A DNA stretch of 64,000 nucleotides from CAZKVU01 sp964556475 (GCA_964556475.1 CAZKVU010000005.1:1-64000); one strand, 5' to 3'. Shown: positions 33,068-41,782, numbered from the stretch's first letter. Notes: generated by a model not told the origin, from the letters alone. Program-made: numbers and translations.

Positions 33068-33978
33068 CAATTAGATCAACCGCACCAGGTAAGCTCATTC
33101 TCCTTGGGGAACATGCTGTTGTATACGGACATCCGTGTATTATTACCGCAGTCGGTCAGGCTATACATGCTGAAGTAGCTGTCAATAACACATCTGAAGA
33201 TTTAGTTATCGCGCCACAAGTTGCCAAAACAGACTTTATTGATGAACTTGTCAAATATATGAAGAAGAAATATAACATTCAGCAGGGAATACGTATAGAA
33301 ACGCATGCGGATTTTTCAGATCAAACAGGGCTTGGATCATCATCTGCGGCAACGGTTGTCGCGTGCAAAGGTATAAATGCACTTTTCAATCTTGGTTTAT
33401 CGCAACAGGAAATATTTAATATATGTTTTGAAACGGTAGTTATGGTTCAAGGATCCGGATCGGGCGCTGATATTGCGTCTGCTGTGTATGAAGGTACTGT
33501 CTATTTCCAAAATAAAGGTGAGATCGTTGAATCTGTAAATTGTTCTGATCTACAAATTGTGATTGGAAATACATTGCATAAAGCATCAACGCGTGATTAT
33601 ATTCAGAAGGTAGCAAAGCTTCGCGAAGAGAAGCCACATTTCGTCGATTCAATTTTTCAAGGAATTGCTGAATTAGTTCATCAAGGGAGAAAACAACTTG
33701 AGGAGAAAAATTATCAGAAATTTGGAAACATCGTAAATGAGAATCAATCATTACTGCACGAGCTCGAGGTTAGCTCGGACAAACTTGATAGCATGATACA
33801 TGCGGCACGGGAAGCAGGCGCATTTGGTGCGAAATTGTCTGGCGCCGGTGGAGGCGATAATATGTTTGCTGTTGTGTCAGCTGATACAAAAAAATCCGTC
33901 GAGAAGGCAATAGAAAAAGCTGGAGGAAAAATAATTCACGTGGATATTAATTATTCATCACAAAACCCACTATCATGA
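33064..33978 (+). CDS. GHMP kinase, probable phosphomevalonate kinase
   Basis: 304 residues. Motifs: APGKLILLGEHAVVYGHPCIITAV, DQTGLGSSSAATVVAC, QGSGSGADIASAVYEGTVYF and KLSGAGGGDNMF. The GSGSGADIAS element resembles phosphomevalonate kinases more than mevalonate kinases (which have PSGxDN/Q). With mevalonate kinase before it and the decarboxylase after it, this fills the missing step. A second mevalonate kinase or a kinase for another position cannot be excluded. Confidence 0.7.
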   Translation: MTIRSTAPGKLILLGEHAVVYGHPCIITAVGQAIHAEVAVNNTSEDLVIAPQVAKTDFIDELVKYMKKKYNIQQGIRIETHADFSDQTGLGSSSAATVVACKGINALFNLGLSQQEIFNICFETVVMVQGSGSGADIASAVYEGTVYFQNKGEIVESVNCSDLQIVIGNTLHKASTRDYIQKVAKLREEKPHFVDSIFQGIAELVHQGRKQLEEKNYQKFGNIVNENQSLLHELEVSSDKLDSMIHAAREAGAFGAKLSGAGGGDNMFAVVSADTKKSVEKAIEKAGGKIIHVDINYSSQNPLS

Positions 33979-34964
33979 TGAAGGCAACTGCTGTATCACA
34001 TCCTGATGTTGCTTTAATAAAATATTGGGGAAAGAAACCTGGCTTTGAGGAATTGCGTCTTCCGGCAAATGGCAGTATTTCGATGGTACTCAGCGACTTG
34101 CAAACAATAACAACTGTTGAGTTTTCTGAAAAATATTCAAATGATACCGTTATGATAGGACAAAAAGACATTCAAGGTGTGCAAAAGGAGCGTGTTTCTG
34201 AGCAACTTGATAGAATCCGGCTACAAGCGAGAATAACATTAAAAGCGCGAGTACAGTCAGAAAATAATTTTCCGATGAGCGCAGGAATTTCATCATCTGC
34301 ATCCGGACTTTCAGCGCTTACTGTTGCCGCAGCCGAAGCAGCAGGTTTACGCATGTCTAAAAAAGAACTCTCGATTTTAGCTCGCAAGGCCTCTGGATCA
34401 GCTTGTAGACCAATCATGGATGGATTTGTTGAATGGTTCGATGGAGATACTGATGAAACGTCATATGCAGAAAGTTTTTTGCCGCCAGAGCATTGGAATA
34501 TACGCGATGTTGTCGCGGTTATCAGTCATAAAGAGAAGTCTGTGCCAACCTCAGATGGTATGGCAGCTGCGGAAACAAGCCCTTTCTTCATAGAACGACT
34601 TAAAAAAATGCCGGATAAAATTAAGATCGCTAAAAAACTGATTCAGGAGAGAAATTTTCAGGAATTCGGCGAGCTTATTGAATCAGAAGCACTTGAAATG
34701 CATGCAATCGCGCTCACGTCACAACCACCATTGATATATTGGTTACCAGAGACCGTGCTTCTTATGCATGAAGTTCAACAATGGCGCAAAAATGGCCTCG
34801 AAGCTTATTTCACCATAAATACAGGCCAGAATGTGCACATCATATGTGAAGAAAAAAATGTACAGGAAGTTCAAAATCGCCTTGGTTCACTTGCCATAGT
34901 GAAAAAAATGATCGTAAATCAACCTTCAGAAGGAACGCACGTGATTGATGAACACCTTTTTTGA
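33975..34964 (+). CDS. mvaD: Diphosphomevalonate decarboxylase-family protein
   Basis: 329 residues. Family motifs: VSHPDVALIKYWGKKPG, LPANGSISMVL, SAGISSSASGLSAL, ARKASGSACRPIMDGFVEWFDG (Arg kept) and HKEKSVPTSDGM. The late motif, usually FTxDAGPNV with the catalytic Asp, reads AYFTINTGQNVHIICEE, so Asn282 stands where Asp283 of the staphylococcal enzyme is expected. It may still decarboxylate, or may act as a kinase on a mevalonate phosphate. Last gene of the pathway operon; overlaps the kinase by 4 bp. No IPP isomerase is seen in the window. Confidence 0.85.
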   Translation: MMKATAVSHPDVALIKYWGKKPGFEELRLPANGSISMVLSDLQTITTVEFSEKYSNDTVMIGQKDIQGVQKERVSEQLDRIRLQARITLKARVQSENNFPMSAGISSSASGLSALTVAAAEAAGLRMSKKELSILARKASGSACRPIMDGFVEWFDGDTDETSYAESFLPPEHWNIRDVVAVISHKEKSVPTSDGMAAAETSPFFIERLKKMPDKIKIAKKLIQERNFQEFGELIESEALEMHAIALTSQPPLIYWLPETVLLMHEVQQWRKNGLEAYFTINTGQNVHIICEEKNVQEVQNRLGSLAIVKKMIVNQPSEGTHVIDEHLF

Positions 34965-34971
34965 GCATCAC

Positions 34972-35454
34972 CTAACAAGGCGTCTGTCTGCCGCCGCCAG
35001 CAGGAGGATTACATGGAGGAATTCCAGAGCCAGTCCCTGTTCCCGAACTGGATCCGCTTGAACTCGATTCGCCAAGTCTTGGTAGGCTAAACTTGAATCC
35101 TCCATCCGGGGTTCGTTGAATAATACCAAATACATTGGTGATAAAGAGCCACAAAGCAAGAGCGACGATCAAAACAACAATGCCAATAACTGCGTTGATA
35201 ATTTTTTGACGTGCTTTAGCTGCATTATCTGGATCACCACCTGAAGTAATATAGTCTAACGCTCCCCAGAGCATATAAATAAGCACTGCTATGCCAGCTA
35301 TAACAAATACGAATCGGATGCCAAATACGAAAACCGTTGCAAGGCTTTCTTCTACCTTTCCGTTATATAAAATTGATGGCCCAGTCTTGACTTCTACTTT
35401 ACCAAAAATATCCGCAGCATCTCTTAAGGTATTTTGAGCTTGTGCAAGCAACAT
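34972..35454 (-). CDS. VirB2/TrbC-like two-helix membrane protein
   Basis: 160 residues. Two transmembrane helices (VFVFGIRFVFVIAGIAVLIYMLWGAL and AVIGIVVLIVALALWLFITNVFGII) flank SGGDPDNAAKARQKI. A Ser/Gly-rich tail ends in CNPPAGGGRQTPC. This hairpin with GxP and AR residues is the pilin-like type found in CPR secretion loci. It starts 2 bp after the paralogue at 35457-35762. Convergent with the decarboxylase (7 bp). Role as pilin or channel component is inferred. Confidence 0.65.
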   Translation of the reverse strand: MLLAQAQNTLRDAADIFGKVEVKTGPSILYNGKVEESLATVFVFGIRFVFVIAGIAVLIYMLWGALDYITSGGDPDNAAKARQKIINAVIGIVVLIVALALWLFITNVFGIIQRTPDGGFKFSLPRLGESSSSGSSSGTGTGSGIPPCNPPAGGGRQTPC

Positions 35455-35456
35455 AA

Positions 35457-35762
35457 TTAAACAAAAACGTCAACTCCTAAAATGAAACCTAATACTTTAA
35501 CTATAACAAAACTGAGAACAATAATAATAAACCCGAAAAATGCATAAAGGAACATTGTACGGGCAGCTGCAACACGTTCTGGATCTCCACCAGCTGTAAT
35601 AATCATGAATGATGCCCTGAAGAGAATGAAAAGTAGTACAATCGCTGATCCAACAAGCAAAATCGGAATGAGAACGTTGGTGAATGTACTGATATTAACG
35701 AATCTCGCAGGAGGGAAATATGTTGGCAGTGTTTTCTCATCAACTTGCGCGAGCAGGTGCAT
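35457..35762 (-). CDS. VirB2/TrbC-like small membrane protein
   Basis: 101 residues. Two helices (NVLIPILLVGSAIVLLFILFRASFMII and MFLYAFFGFIIIVLSFVIVKVLGFIL) separated by TAGGDPERVAAARTM, the same layout as its neighbour and as residues 215-285 of the protein at 52400. TATACT ends 7 nt before the ATG, on the minus strand, so it is leaderless. First gene of a two-gene operon. Confidence 0.65.
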   Translation of the reverse strand: MHLLAQVDEKTLPTYFPPARFVNISTFTNVLIPILLVGSAIVLLFILFRASFMIITAGGDPERVAAARTMFLYAFFGFIIIVLSFVIVKVLGFILGVDVFV

Positions 35763-35799
35763 ATCTTTGAGTATACTCTATTCAAAAAAGACTATCTAG

Positions 35800-35871
35800 T
35801 ATAAAGGAGTACCTTTGAAGTTTCGCTTTTGCAAAACATACCTATCGAAACTATAATGGAGTACCATTGAA
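35800..35871 (+). repeat. Pair of 20-bp palindromic direct repeats upstream of uppS
   Basis: TATAAAGGAGTACCTTTGAA (35800-35819) and TATAATGGAGTACCATTGAA (35852-35871) match at 18 of 20 bases, offset 52 bp. Each contains a palindrome: AAAGG-AGTA-CCTTT and AATGG-AGTA-CCATT. The two differences are at paired positions (A/T and T/A), so the palindrome is kept in both. An inverted repeat AGTTTCG/CGAAACT lies between the copies. Candidate operators or RNA hairpins controlling uppS or the divergent operon. Confidence 0.6.
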
Positions 35872-35884
35872 ACCCCTTCGGGAT

Positions 35885-35890
35885 TATAAT
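35885..35890 (+). promoter_or_regulatory. Consensus -10 for uppS, leaderless
   Basis: TATAAT ending 7 nt before ATG 35898. Confidence 0.5.
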
Positions 35891-35897
35891 AATCTTC

Positions 35898-36593
35898 ATG
35901 AATAGTGAGCTCCCGAATCACGTCGCCCTGATTCTTGATGGTAATAGACGATGGGCAAAACAGCACCATCTTCCATCAATTGAGGGCCATAGGAAAGGAG
36001 CTGGAACAATTCGTAAAATAATTAGATATCTAGCGGCGAAAGGTGTTCATACGATAACTATTTGGATTTTTTCGACTGAGAACTGGAACAGGGATGAAGA
36101 TCAGGTACATGGATTAATGAAGCTTTTTGAGGAATTTGCAGGTGCATATTTAAAGGATGCTGAAGAAGAAGGAATGAGAATCTGTCACCTTGGTCGTAAA
36201 GATAGGTTAAGCGAATCATTGCGTAACAAAATCGCAGAATTCGAAGCAAAAACATCGCATTTTGAAAAAAATACATTAAATATTGCATTGGATTATGGAG
36301 GGAGAGATGAGCTCATTCGGGCATTTACAAAACTCTCAGAATCATCTGGTAGTGATAAGTCAATTACAGAAAAAAATATTGATGCCGCTCTTGATACAGC
36401 CGGACAAAAATATCCGAATCCTGATATGATTATTCGGACAGGTGGTGAGCAGCGTATATCCGGATTTATGCTGTGGCAGGGTGCTTATGCAGAATATTTT
36501 TTTACCGATACGCTTTTGCCGGATTTATCTGAGAATGAGATAGAGAATATGTTGTCAGAGTATGCACAACGACAGCGCAGATATGGAGCATAA
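35898..36593 (+). CDS. uppS: Isoprenyl transferase (undecaprenyl diphosphate synthase)
   Basis: 231 residues, normal for cis-prenyltransferases. Motifs: HVALILDGNRRWAKQ (catalytic Asp14), GHRKGAGTIRKIIRYL, TIWIFSTENWNRDEDQV, LNIALDYGGRDELIRAF, and PDMIIRTGGEQRISGFMLWQGAYAEYFF. It adds cis-isoprene units from IPP to make the polyprenyl carrier for wall and glycan synthesis. It lies just past the mevalonate operon that supplies IPP. It has its own leaderless promoter and a repeat-containing upstream region. Confidence 0.94.
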   Translation: MNSELPNHVALILDGNRRWAKQHHLPSIEGHRKGAGTIRKIIRYLAAKGVHTITIWIFSTENWNRDEDQVHGLMKLFEEFAGAYLKDAEEEGMRICHLGRKDRLSESLRNKIAEFEAKTSHFEKNTLNIALDYGGRDELIRAFTKLSESSGSDKSITEKNIDAALDTAGQKYPNPDMIIRTGGEQRISGFMLWQGAYAEYFFTDTLLPDLSENEIENMLSEYAQRQRRYGA

Positions 36594-36604
36594 AATCAAT
36601 AAAA

Positions 36605-37648
36605 ATGTTTAATCCAACTTTTTCCATAACAAATAAAATACTCAAAAATATTGGAGTCATCGAGGCGTCCAGGGAAGTTATTAATGACTCTCCATTACTT
36701 CCTTTATGGGAAAAAAGATTCAAGGAAGATGCTGTTATCAGAACAGCTCATCATGGTACACATATTGAGGGAAATAGACTGAATTTAAGCGAAGCAAAAG
36801 AGGTTTTGATGGGAGGAGATGTGGTTGGGAGGGCGCGAGATGTTCAGGAAGTTATAAACTATCGCCGAACTCTGCAGGTTATTGAGGATGAAGCAGAAAG
36901 AGATATTAAAAGAATTACAGATGGGACTATCAAAAAGCTCCATAGAACAGTTGTTGCAGGGATTTTAAATCCTGAGCAGATTGGCGAATTCAGAACAAAG
37001 CAGGTTGTGATTAGAAATAGCGAGAATGGTGAGATTACTTTTCGTCCGCCTGCAGCAGTTGAAGTACCATTCCTTATTCGAGAATTTTTATACTGGCTTA
37101 ATAAGACAACTTCTGACGATTTGCACCCAGTGCTCAAAGCAGGGATAGCTCATCATGAATTAGTGCGCATTCATCCGTTTATTGACGGAAACGGACGTGT
37201 CGCTCGGGCGCTTGTCACCTTGATTTTGTATCTGGATGGGTATGATATTCGACAGTTCTTCTCACTTGAGGAATATTACGACAAAGATGCGCTCTCATAT
37301 TATGAAAATCTACAAAAGGCCTCAGGAGGGGATATCAGCGCGTGGCTTGAATATTTTGTTCTTGGTGTAGCTATAGAGTTTGAACGAATAAAGAAAAAAA
37401 TTCTGAAATTATCAAAAGATACCTATCTTAAAGAAAAACTTGGGGGGAAGCAGGTGTTTATCACCGAAAGGCAAACCCGGATTATTGAGTATATTCAGAG
37501 CGTTGGGTACGTCCAGAACAAAATGTTTGGCGATATGGTTGAAGATGTATCTGAAGATACAATTCTGCGGGATCTAACAGACCTTATTGATAAAGGAATC
37601 GTTAAGAAGGTCGGCAGCACGAAAGCCGCTCGATACGAGATGGTGTAA
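36605..37648 (+). CDS. Fic-domain AMP transferase with N-terminal inhibitory motif and C-terminal HTH
   Basis: 347 residues. The Fic core HPFIDGNGR (190-198, His190) is intact, so AMP transfer is likely. The N-terminal THIEGN (Glu55) is the alpha-inhibitory motif, making it a self-inhibited class II Fic protein. The C-terminus has a winged-helix-like ERQTRIIEYIQSVGYVQNKMFGDMV and DLIDKGIVKKVG. No separate antitoxin gene is present. It is 11 bp after uppS and 9 bp before the ligase gene. The target protein is unknown. Confidence 0.92.
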   Translation: MFNPTFSITNKILKNIGVIEASREVINDSPLLPLWEKRFKEDAVIRTAHHGTHIEGNRLNLSEAKEVLMGGDVVGRARDVQEVINYRRTLQVIEDEAERDIKRITDGTIKKLHRTVVAGILNPEQIGEFRTKQVVIRNSENGEITFRPPAAVEVPFLIREFLYWLNKTTSDDLHPVLKAGIAHHELVRIHPFIDGNGRVARALVTLILYLDGYDIRQFFSLEEYYDKDALSYYENLQKASGGDISAWLEYFVLGVAIEFERIKKKILKLSKDTYLKEKLGGKQVFITERQTRIIEYIQSVGYVQNKMFGDMVEDVSEDTILRDLTDLIDKGIVKKVGSTKAARYEMV

Positions 37649-37657
37649 CAATGTATT

Positions 37658-39445
37658 ATGCAATTTCAAAAACTTGCTCATTATTTTGAAAGGATTGAGG
37701 GTACGCCTTCTCGTCTGGAAATGACGAAGATCCTTGCGGATTTATTCAAGGAAATCGAATTGGACGAAATGGATAAGGTCCTGTACCTCCTTCAGGGCCG
37801 ATTGGCTCCACAATATGTTAAGATCGACTTCGGACTTGGTGAGAAAATGGTCCTTCGGTCTGTTGAGAAAGCCCTTAATGTTGATCATAAGGTTTTCATG
37901 AATGAATACAAAAAAGTTGGCGACATCGGAAAGACAGTTGAAGAATTTAAAAAATCGATACGGAGCATTATGGAGGTCGATTTAACGGTGACTCAGGTAT
38001 TTGAAAAACTTTTTCTATTAGCAAAGGCGGCTGGGGAGGGATCTCAGGATGCGAAAATATCACACTTGGTTGATTTGGTGCAATCGGTTGATGGATTGTC
38101 AGCTCGATATATCGTGCGTATTCCAACAAATACCTTAAGATTAGGTTTTTCAGACATGACCATACTTGATGCTTTTTCATGGATGCTTACCGGGGATAAA
38201 TCTTTACGAGAATCAATTCAGAAGGCTTATCATGTACGGCCAGATCTTGGTGAAATTGGAAAGATTGTAAAAAGGGACGGACTTAAAGGATTAAAGAATA
38301 TTAAGCCACATGTATTTACACCTATTCTTATGATGAAGGCACAGCGCCTTCCGACAACAAAAGATATTGTTGAAAAAATTGGGCAGGGCGTCATAGAACC
38401 AAAATATGATGGTTTCCGGTTGCAAGCTCATTATAAAAAAAACGCGAAGGGCTCTGATGTTAAACTTTTTTCTCGAGGGCTTGAGGACGTTACGTACATG
38501 TACCCAGATATTGTTGAAGGTGTAAAAAAAGAGGTGAAGGCAGATGAAATGATCCTTGAAGGTGAGGCAATTGGGTTTGACGACCATACCGGTACCTTTT
38601 TACCTTTTCAGGAAACCGTCCAGCGAAAAAGAAAATACGATATTTCGGAAAAAGCAAAAGAAATTCCACTCAAAATGTTTGTATTTGAGGTGCTCATGGT
38701 TAATGGATTGTCGCTGCTTGAAACGCCATTGAAGGATCGCGTTAAGGAGCTTCGCAAACATATCACATTACACGACGATATTTTTAAAGATACTATTTTG
38801 ATCTCTCCAGAAATTACAGCTGATAGTGAACAGCAAATCGATGTCATTTTTAATGATTCAATTTCAAAGGGATTAGAAGGTGTTATGGTAAAGAAGCTTG
38901 ATGGGACGTATCAACCAGGCGCACGAGGATGGAATTGGATTAAGTATAAACGGAGTTATTCGCACAAAATTAATGATACGATTGACTGCATTGTCATGGG
39001 GTATGATATTGGAAAAGGTAAACGGGCGGGTTTTGGCATCGGGGCATTTCTTGTAGGTGTATATGATCAGGAGTCTGATCAATTTAAAACGGTGGCAAAA
39101 ATTGGTACAGGTCTTTCTGACGATGAATGGCGAGAGCTTAAGAAGCGGTCGGATGCACTTTCTTCACAAAAAAAACCTGCATTATACGACGTTGATAAAA
39201 TTATGGACGTTGACGTGTGGGTAAAACCATATATTATTGTCGAGATTCGTGCAGATGAAATCACGCGATCAAATATGCATACTGCAGGTCGAACGCTTAA
39301 ACCTTCTAAAACAGGAAAAGCACAGGATGTCGATAATTTAGGCTATGCGTTAAGATTCCCTCGTCTGGAAAAATTCCGCACTGATAAAACACCTTCAGAT
39401 GCAACCTCTGTTGCCGAAGTACAGGCGATGTTTGAAGCAAAATAA
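37658..39445 (+). CDS. lig: ATP-dependent DNA ligase (archaeal type)
   Basis: 595 residues. N-terminal DNA-binding domain (about 1-210), nucleotidyltransferase core with EPKYDGFRLQ (Lys249), SRGLEDVTYMYPDI, LEGEAIGF, FVFEVLMVNG, KGLEGVMVKKLDGTY and WIKYKRSY, then a C-terminal OB-fold (about 460-595). The three-domain layout resembles archaeal and eukaryotic replicative ligases; bacteria normally use NAD-dependent LigA for replication. Whether ligA also exists is not visible here. Confidence 0.93.
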   Translation: MQFQKLAHYFERIEGTPSRLEMTKILADLFKEIELDEMDKVLYLLQGRLAPQYVKIDFGLGEKMVLRSVEKALNVDHKVFMNEYKKVGDIGKTVEEFKKSIRSIMEVDLTVTQVFEKLFLLAKAAGEGSQDAKISHLVDLVQSVDGLSARYIVRIPTNTLRLGFSDMTILDAFSWMLTGDKSLRESIQKAYHVRPDLGEIGKIVKRDGLKGLKNIKPHVFTPILMMKAQRLPTTKDIVEKIGQGVIEPKYDGFRLQAHYKKNAKGSDVKLFSRGLEDVTYMYPDIVEGVKKEVKADEMILEGEAIGFDDHTGTFLPFQETVQRKRKYDISEKAKEIPLKMFVFEVLMVNGLSLLETPLKDRVKELRKHITLHDDIFKDTILISPEITADSEQQIDVIFNDSISKGLEGVMVKKLDGTYQPGARGWNWIKYKRSYSHKINDTIDCIVMGYDIGKGKRAGFGIGAFLVGVYDQESDQFKTVAKIGTGLSDDEWRELKKRSDALSSQKKPALYDVDKIMDVDVWVKPYIIVEIRADEITRSNMHTAGRTLKPSKTGKAQDVDNLGYALRFPRLEKFRTDKTPSDATSVAEVQAMFEAK

Positions 39446-39449
39446 CAGA

Positions 39450-39746
39450 TTACTGCTTTGACTCTTTTGTTTTTTTATTCTCTCGTTGTGAACTACGCTC
39501 TCGTTGAGCAATAAGCAGCATTATCATAAAGATTGCTGTTATGAAGGCCCAGGAGCAAATAAAATTCTCTACCCCATGAGCAAGCGACGGCCGGAAAAAA
39601 TCAAAATCCAGAATATTATATATATTGAGCAAATCTAAATCGCCGGCTCGTAATGCCTGAAATGCAATAATTGCCAGATGGACTGATGCACCAGCAAGTA
39701 TAGTCTTTTTAAGAGCTAAAATAATGAGCTGTGTGTCTATTTTCAT
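39450..39746 (-). CDS. Small two-helix membrane protein
   Basis: 98 residues. Two transmembrane segments (KKTILAGASVHLAIIAFQAL and FICSWAFITAIFMIMLLIAQ) and a basic tail (RERSSQRENKKTKESKQ). No family recognised. It overlaps the end of the glycosyltransferase gene by 4 bp and is translated after it. Function unknown. Confidence 0.55.
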   Translation of the reverse strand: MKIDTQLIILALKKTILAGASVHLAIIAFQALRAGDLDLLNIYNILDFDFFRPSLAHGVENFICSWAFITAIFMIMLLIAQRERSSQRENKKTKESKQ

Positions 39747-40915
39747 ATAAATTTTTGATAATATTCTTCAAACTGATGAGTGATTTCCCCTAATTCATAT
39801 TTTTCATTAAATACTTTTAGAGAATTTGCGCTTAATGTATTTTTAAGCTTTTCATCGGTAATAATTTTAAGCATATTGTGGGCAAAACCTTCAATATCAT
39901 CTGGTCTTGAAAGCAAGCCAACATTCTTTATCATCTCACCTGTCCCCCTTTTAGCTGATCCGACCGCCGGAAGTCCAAAAGCAAATGCTTCAATAAGTGA
40001 AACAGGTTGTAATTCAGAAATACTTGCAGTCGCGAACATATCAACCATCTGATAATAGCCTTCGGTTAACAATGGTTTTTGCTCTACTTCGCCATGGAAA
40101 ATTACATCTTTTTTCAAACCAAGTTTATTGACGAGATCTTTTAGCAAAGGCAATGCTGGGCCTTTTCCAATAATAAGCAAATGTGTATCAGGTTGCTTCT
40201 TCAATACAATCTTAAAGCTTTTTATAAGTTGATCAATGTTTTTTTCATGTGAAACTCGGCCCACATATAAAATGACATGCTCACGTAATTTAAGTTTCTT
40301 TTTGAGCTCTGCAACCTTCTCCGGTGACACTTTCTTTATTGTTTGTGTATCAAGCGAATTATGAATGACGCTAATATTCTTAACAATACCTCGAGTAATC
40401 AACTCTTTTTTGGAAATTTCCGATGGAGTAACCACACCGTCAGTTAAATTAAAGTAGAACGTCGTATACTTCCATAAAACATTTGTTGTTATTTTTTGGA
40501 AGGTATCAACAAAGCCAATAACCTTCAAATATTCTGGCTCCATAAAATACCCGTGAAACGTACCAATTACTGGTATCCCAAGCTGTTTTGCAATAATGAT
40601 CCCTGCAATACCTGCTGAAGATGGTGATTGGAAGTGGATTATATCCGGTCTGAATTTTTTCGTCACTCTATATGCCTGATTAAATATTGGATATGAAAAA
40701 CGAACTTCTGGATAAAAAAACACGGGGAATGATGGCAGATATTCTACATGAACGTTTTCAACCTTGTATTGGATCGGTTTGTCTGTCTTAGCTTTTGGAG
40801 CAAAAATATAGATACGGTGCCCTTGTCTACTCAATCCAAGTACTTGATTAAGAAGTGCTGTTGTCACACCATTGAGGTGTGGCAGAAACATGTCTGTAAA
40901 AAATGCAATTTTCAT
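39743..40915 (-). CDS. GT4-family glycosyltransferase
   Basis: 390 residues from ATG 40915; an upstream in-frame ATG at 41011 adds unrelated residues. N-terminal acceptor domain MKIAFFTDMFLPHLNGVTTALLNQVLGL, IIHFQSPSSAGIAG, GTFHGYFMEPEYL. Donor domain ILYVGRVSHEKNIDQLIKSF and SISELQPVSLIEAFAFGLPAVGS (EX7E). The start resembles diacylglycerol glucosyltransferases and PimB-like mannosyltransferases. A cell-surface or membrane-lipid glycan role is likely. A TATAAT lies about 15 nt upstream and AAAGG abuts the ATG. Confidence 0.88.
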   Translation of the reverse strand: MKIAFFTDMFLPHLNGVTTALLNQVLGLSRQGHRIYIFAPKAKTDKPIQYKVENVHVEYLPSFPVFFYPEVRFSYPIFNQAYRVTKKFRPDIIHFQSPSSAGIAGIIIAKQLGIPVIGTFHGYFMEPEYLKVIGFVDTFQKITTNVLWKYTTFYFNLTDGVVTPSEISKKELITRGIVKNISVIHNSLDTQTIKKVSPEKVAELKKKLKLREHVILYVGRVSHEKNIDQLIKSFKIVLKKQPDTHLLIIGKGPALPLLKDLVNKLGLKKDVIFHGEVEQKPLLTEGYYQMVDMFATASISELQPVSLIEAFAFGLPAVGSAKRGTGEMIKNVGLLSRPDDIEGFAHNMLKIITDEKLKNTLSANSLKVFNEKYELGEITHQFEEYYQKFI

Positions 40916-40958
40916 ACCTTTCAGCAGTATATTATAGCAATTTGATATTTTTTTTGGT

Positions 40959-41666
40959 TCATATTGAGAAAATAGACAATATCGGCTTGTGATCAGAATA
41001 TTTTCCTTCAACGCGCTCGGTACTTACATGATGGATTTTTCTGAAGAGCACGTAGTCAAGCTTAAATGTGATTGGTACAAAGGGAATATTGCTCTTGAAT
41101 GTGGCAAAAATATTGGTTGTTGACTCAGTAAATCCGTATTGTTTAAATATTTCTTCAAAATTGCTGCGATTATATGGGTAATTAAAATCACCAAGCATAA
41201 CAGTTGCTTCGTTGGCTCCGTTAACATTTTGAAATGTTTCATGCATTTGCTTGTCCCTCAGTCGATTCATAGCATATGGAGATAGATGTATATTAATGAT
41301 GTTCAGTTTTTTACCTTCAATTTCAAAAACTGTTTTAAGGACGGTTCTTTGCCTTCGCCCACCATTAAGTACAAACTCGACCACTTCGACAAAGCCTGAA
41401 GGAAGATTAATCGAGTCAGTTCTAATAAGTTTAAAGTCCTTTCGTGAGGTGAAAGTAGCTACACCGAAAATGTCATTCCACTTCACACGAGAATTCGCAT
41501 AGTCACACAAATCGAACCCGAGAGATTGAACATGAGCTAAATTTTCAAGAGATGTGTTTATCTCCTGCAGGCATAAAATATCTGGCTTATGTTTACTGAT
41601 TAATGCTGGGAGTCTTTTTAGACCCTTATTAAAGTCCATATTAAATGTCATGACGGAAAAATCCAT
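40959..41666 (-). CDS. Endonuclease/exonuclease/phosphatase (EEP) family protein
   Basis: 235 residues. EEP catalytic motifs: MTFNMDF, DILCLQEIN (metal Glu), NIHLSPYAMNRLRDKQ, MLGDFNYPYNRSNF, LDYVLFRK and the closing SDHKPILSIF (catalytic His). No signal peptide or membrane segment. The family covers nucleases such as ExoIII and phosphodiesterases; the substrate is unknown. TATAAT ends 6 nt before the ATG. It is 43 bp upstream of the GT gene, on the same strand. Confidence 0.88.
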   Translation of the reverse strand: MDFSVMTFNMDFNKGLKRLPALISKHKPDILCLQEINTSLENLAHVQSLGFDLCDYANSRVKWNDIFGVATFTSRKDFKLIRTDSINLPSGFVEVVEFVLNGGRRQRTVLKTVFEIEGKKLNIINIHLSPYAMNRLRDKQMHETFQNVNGANEATVMLGDFNYPYNRSNFEEIFKQYGFTESTTNIFATFKSNIPFVPITFKLDYVLFRKIHHVSTERVEGKYSDHKPILSIFSI

Positions 41667-41782
41667 AGTCTAATTATATCGTATAGGTACAAAAAAACTT
41701 ATCATCAAGTTATCCACAAAGTTTGTGTTATTTTATTTAGACCGTCGGAATAGTTTAAATAGGGACAATATTATTATCGGAC

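Noticed and set aside
40916..41011. Longer N-terminus of the GT4 enzyme
   Set aside because: The extra residues overlap the EEP gene end and are not family-like; MKIAFFTD is the canonical start.
41710..41718. Perfect DnaA box TTATCCACA in the gene-poor gap, near rpmH/yidC and a change of gene strand, hinting at oriC
   Set aside because: Only one box was found, no cluster or AT-rich unwinding array is clear, and dnaA is not in the window. Strand switches occur at several places.
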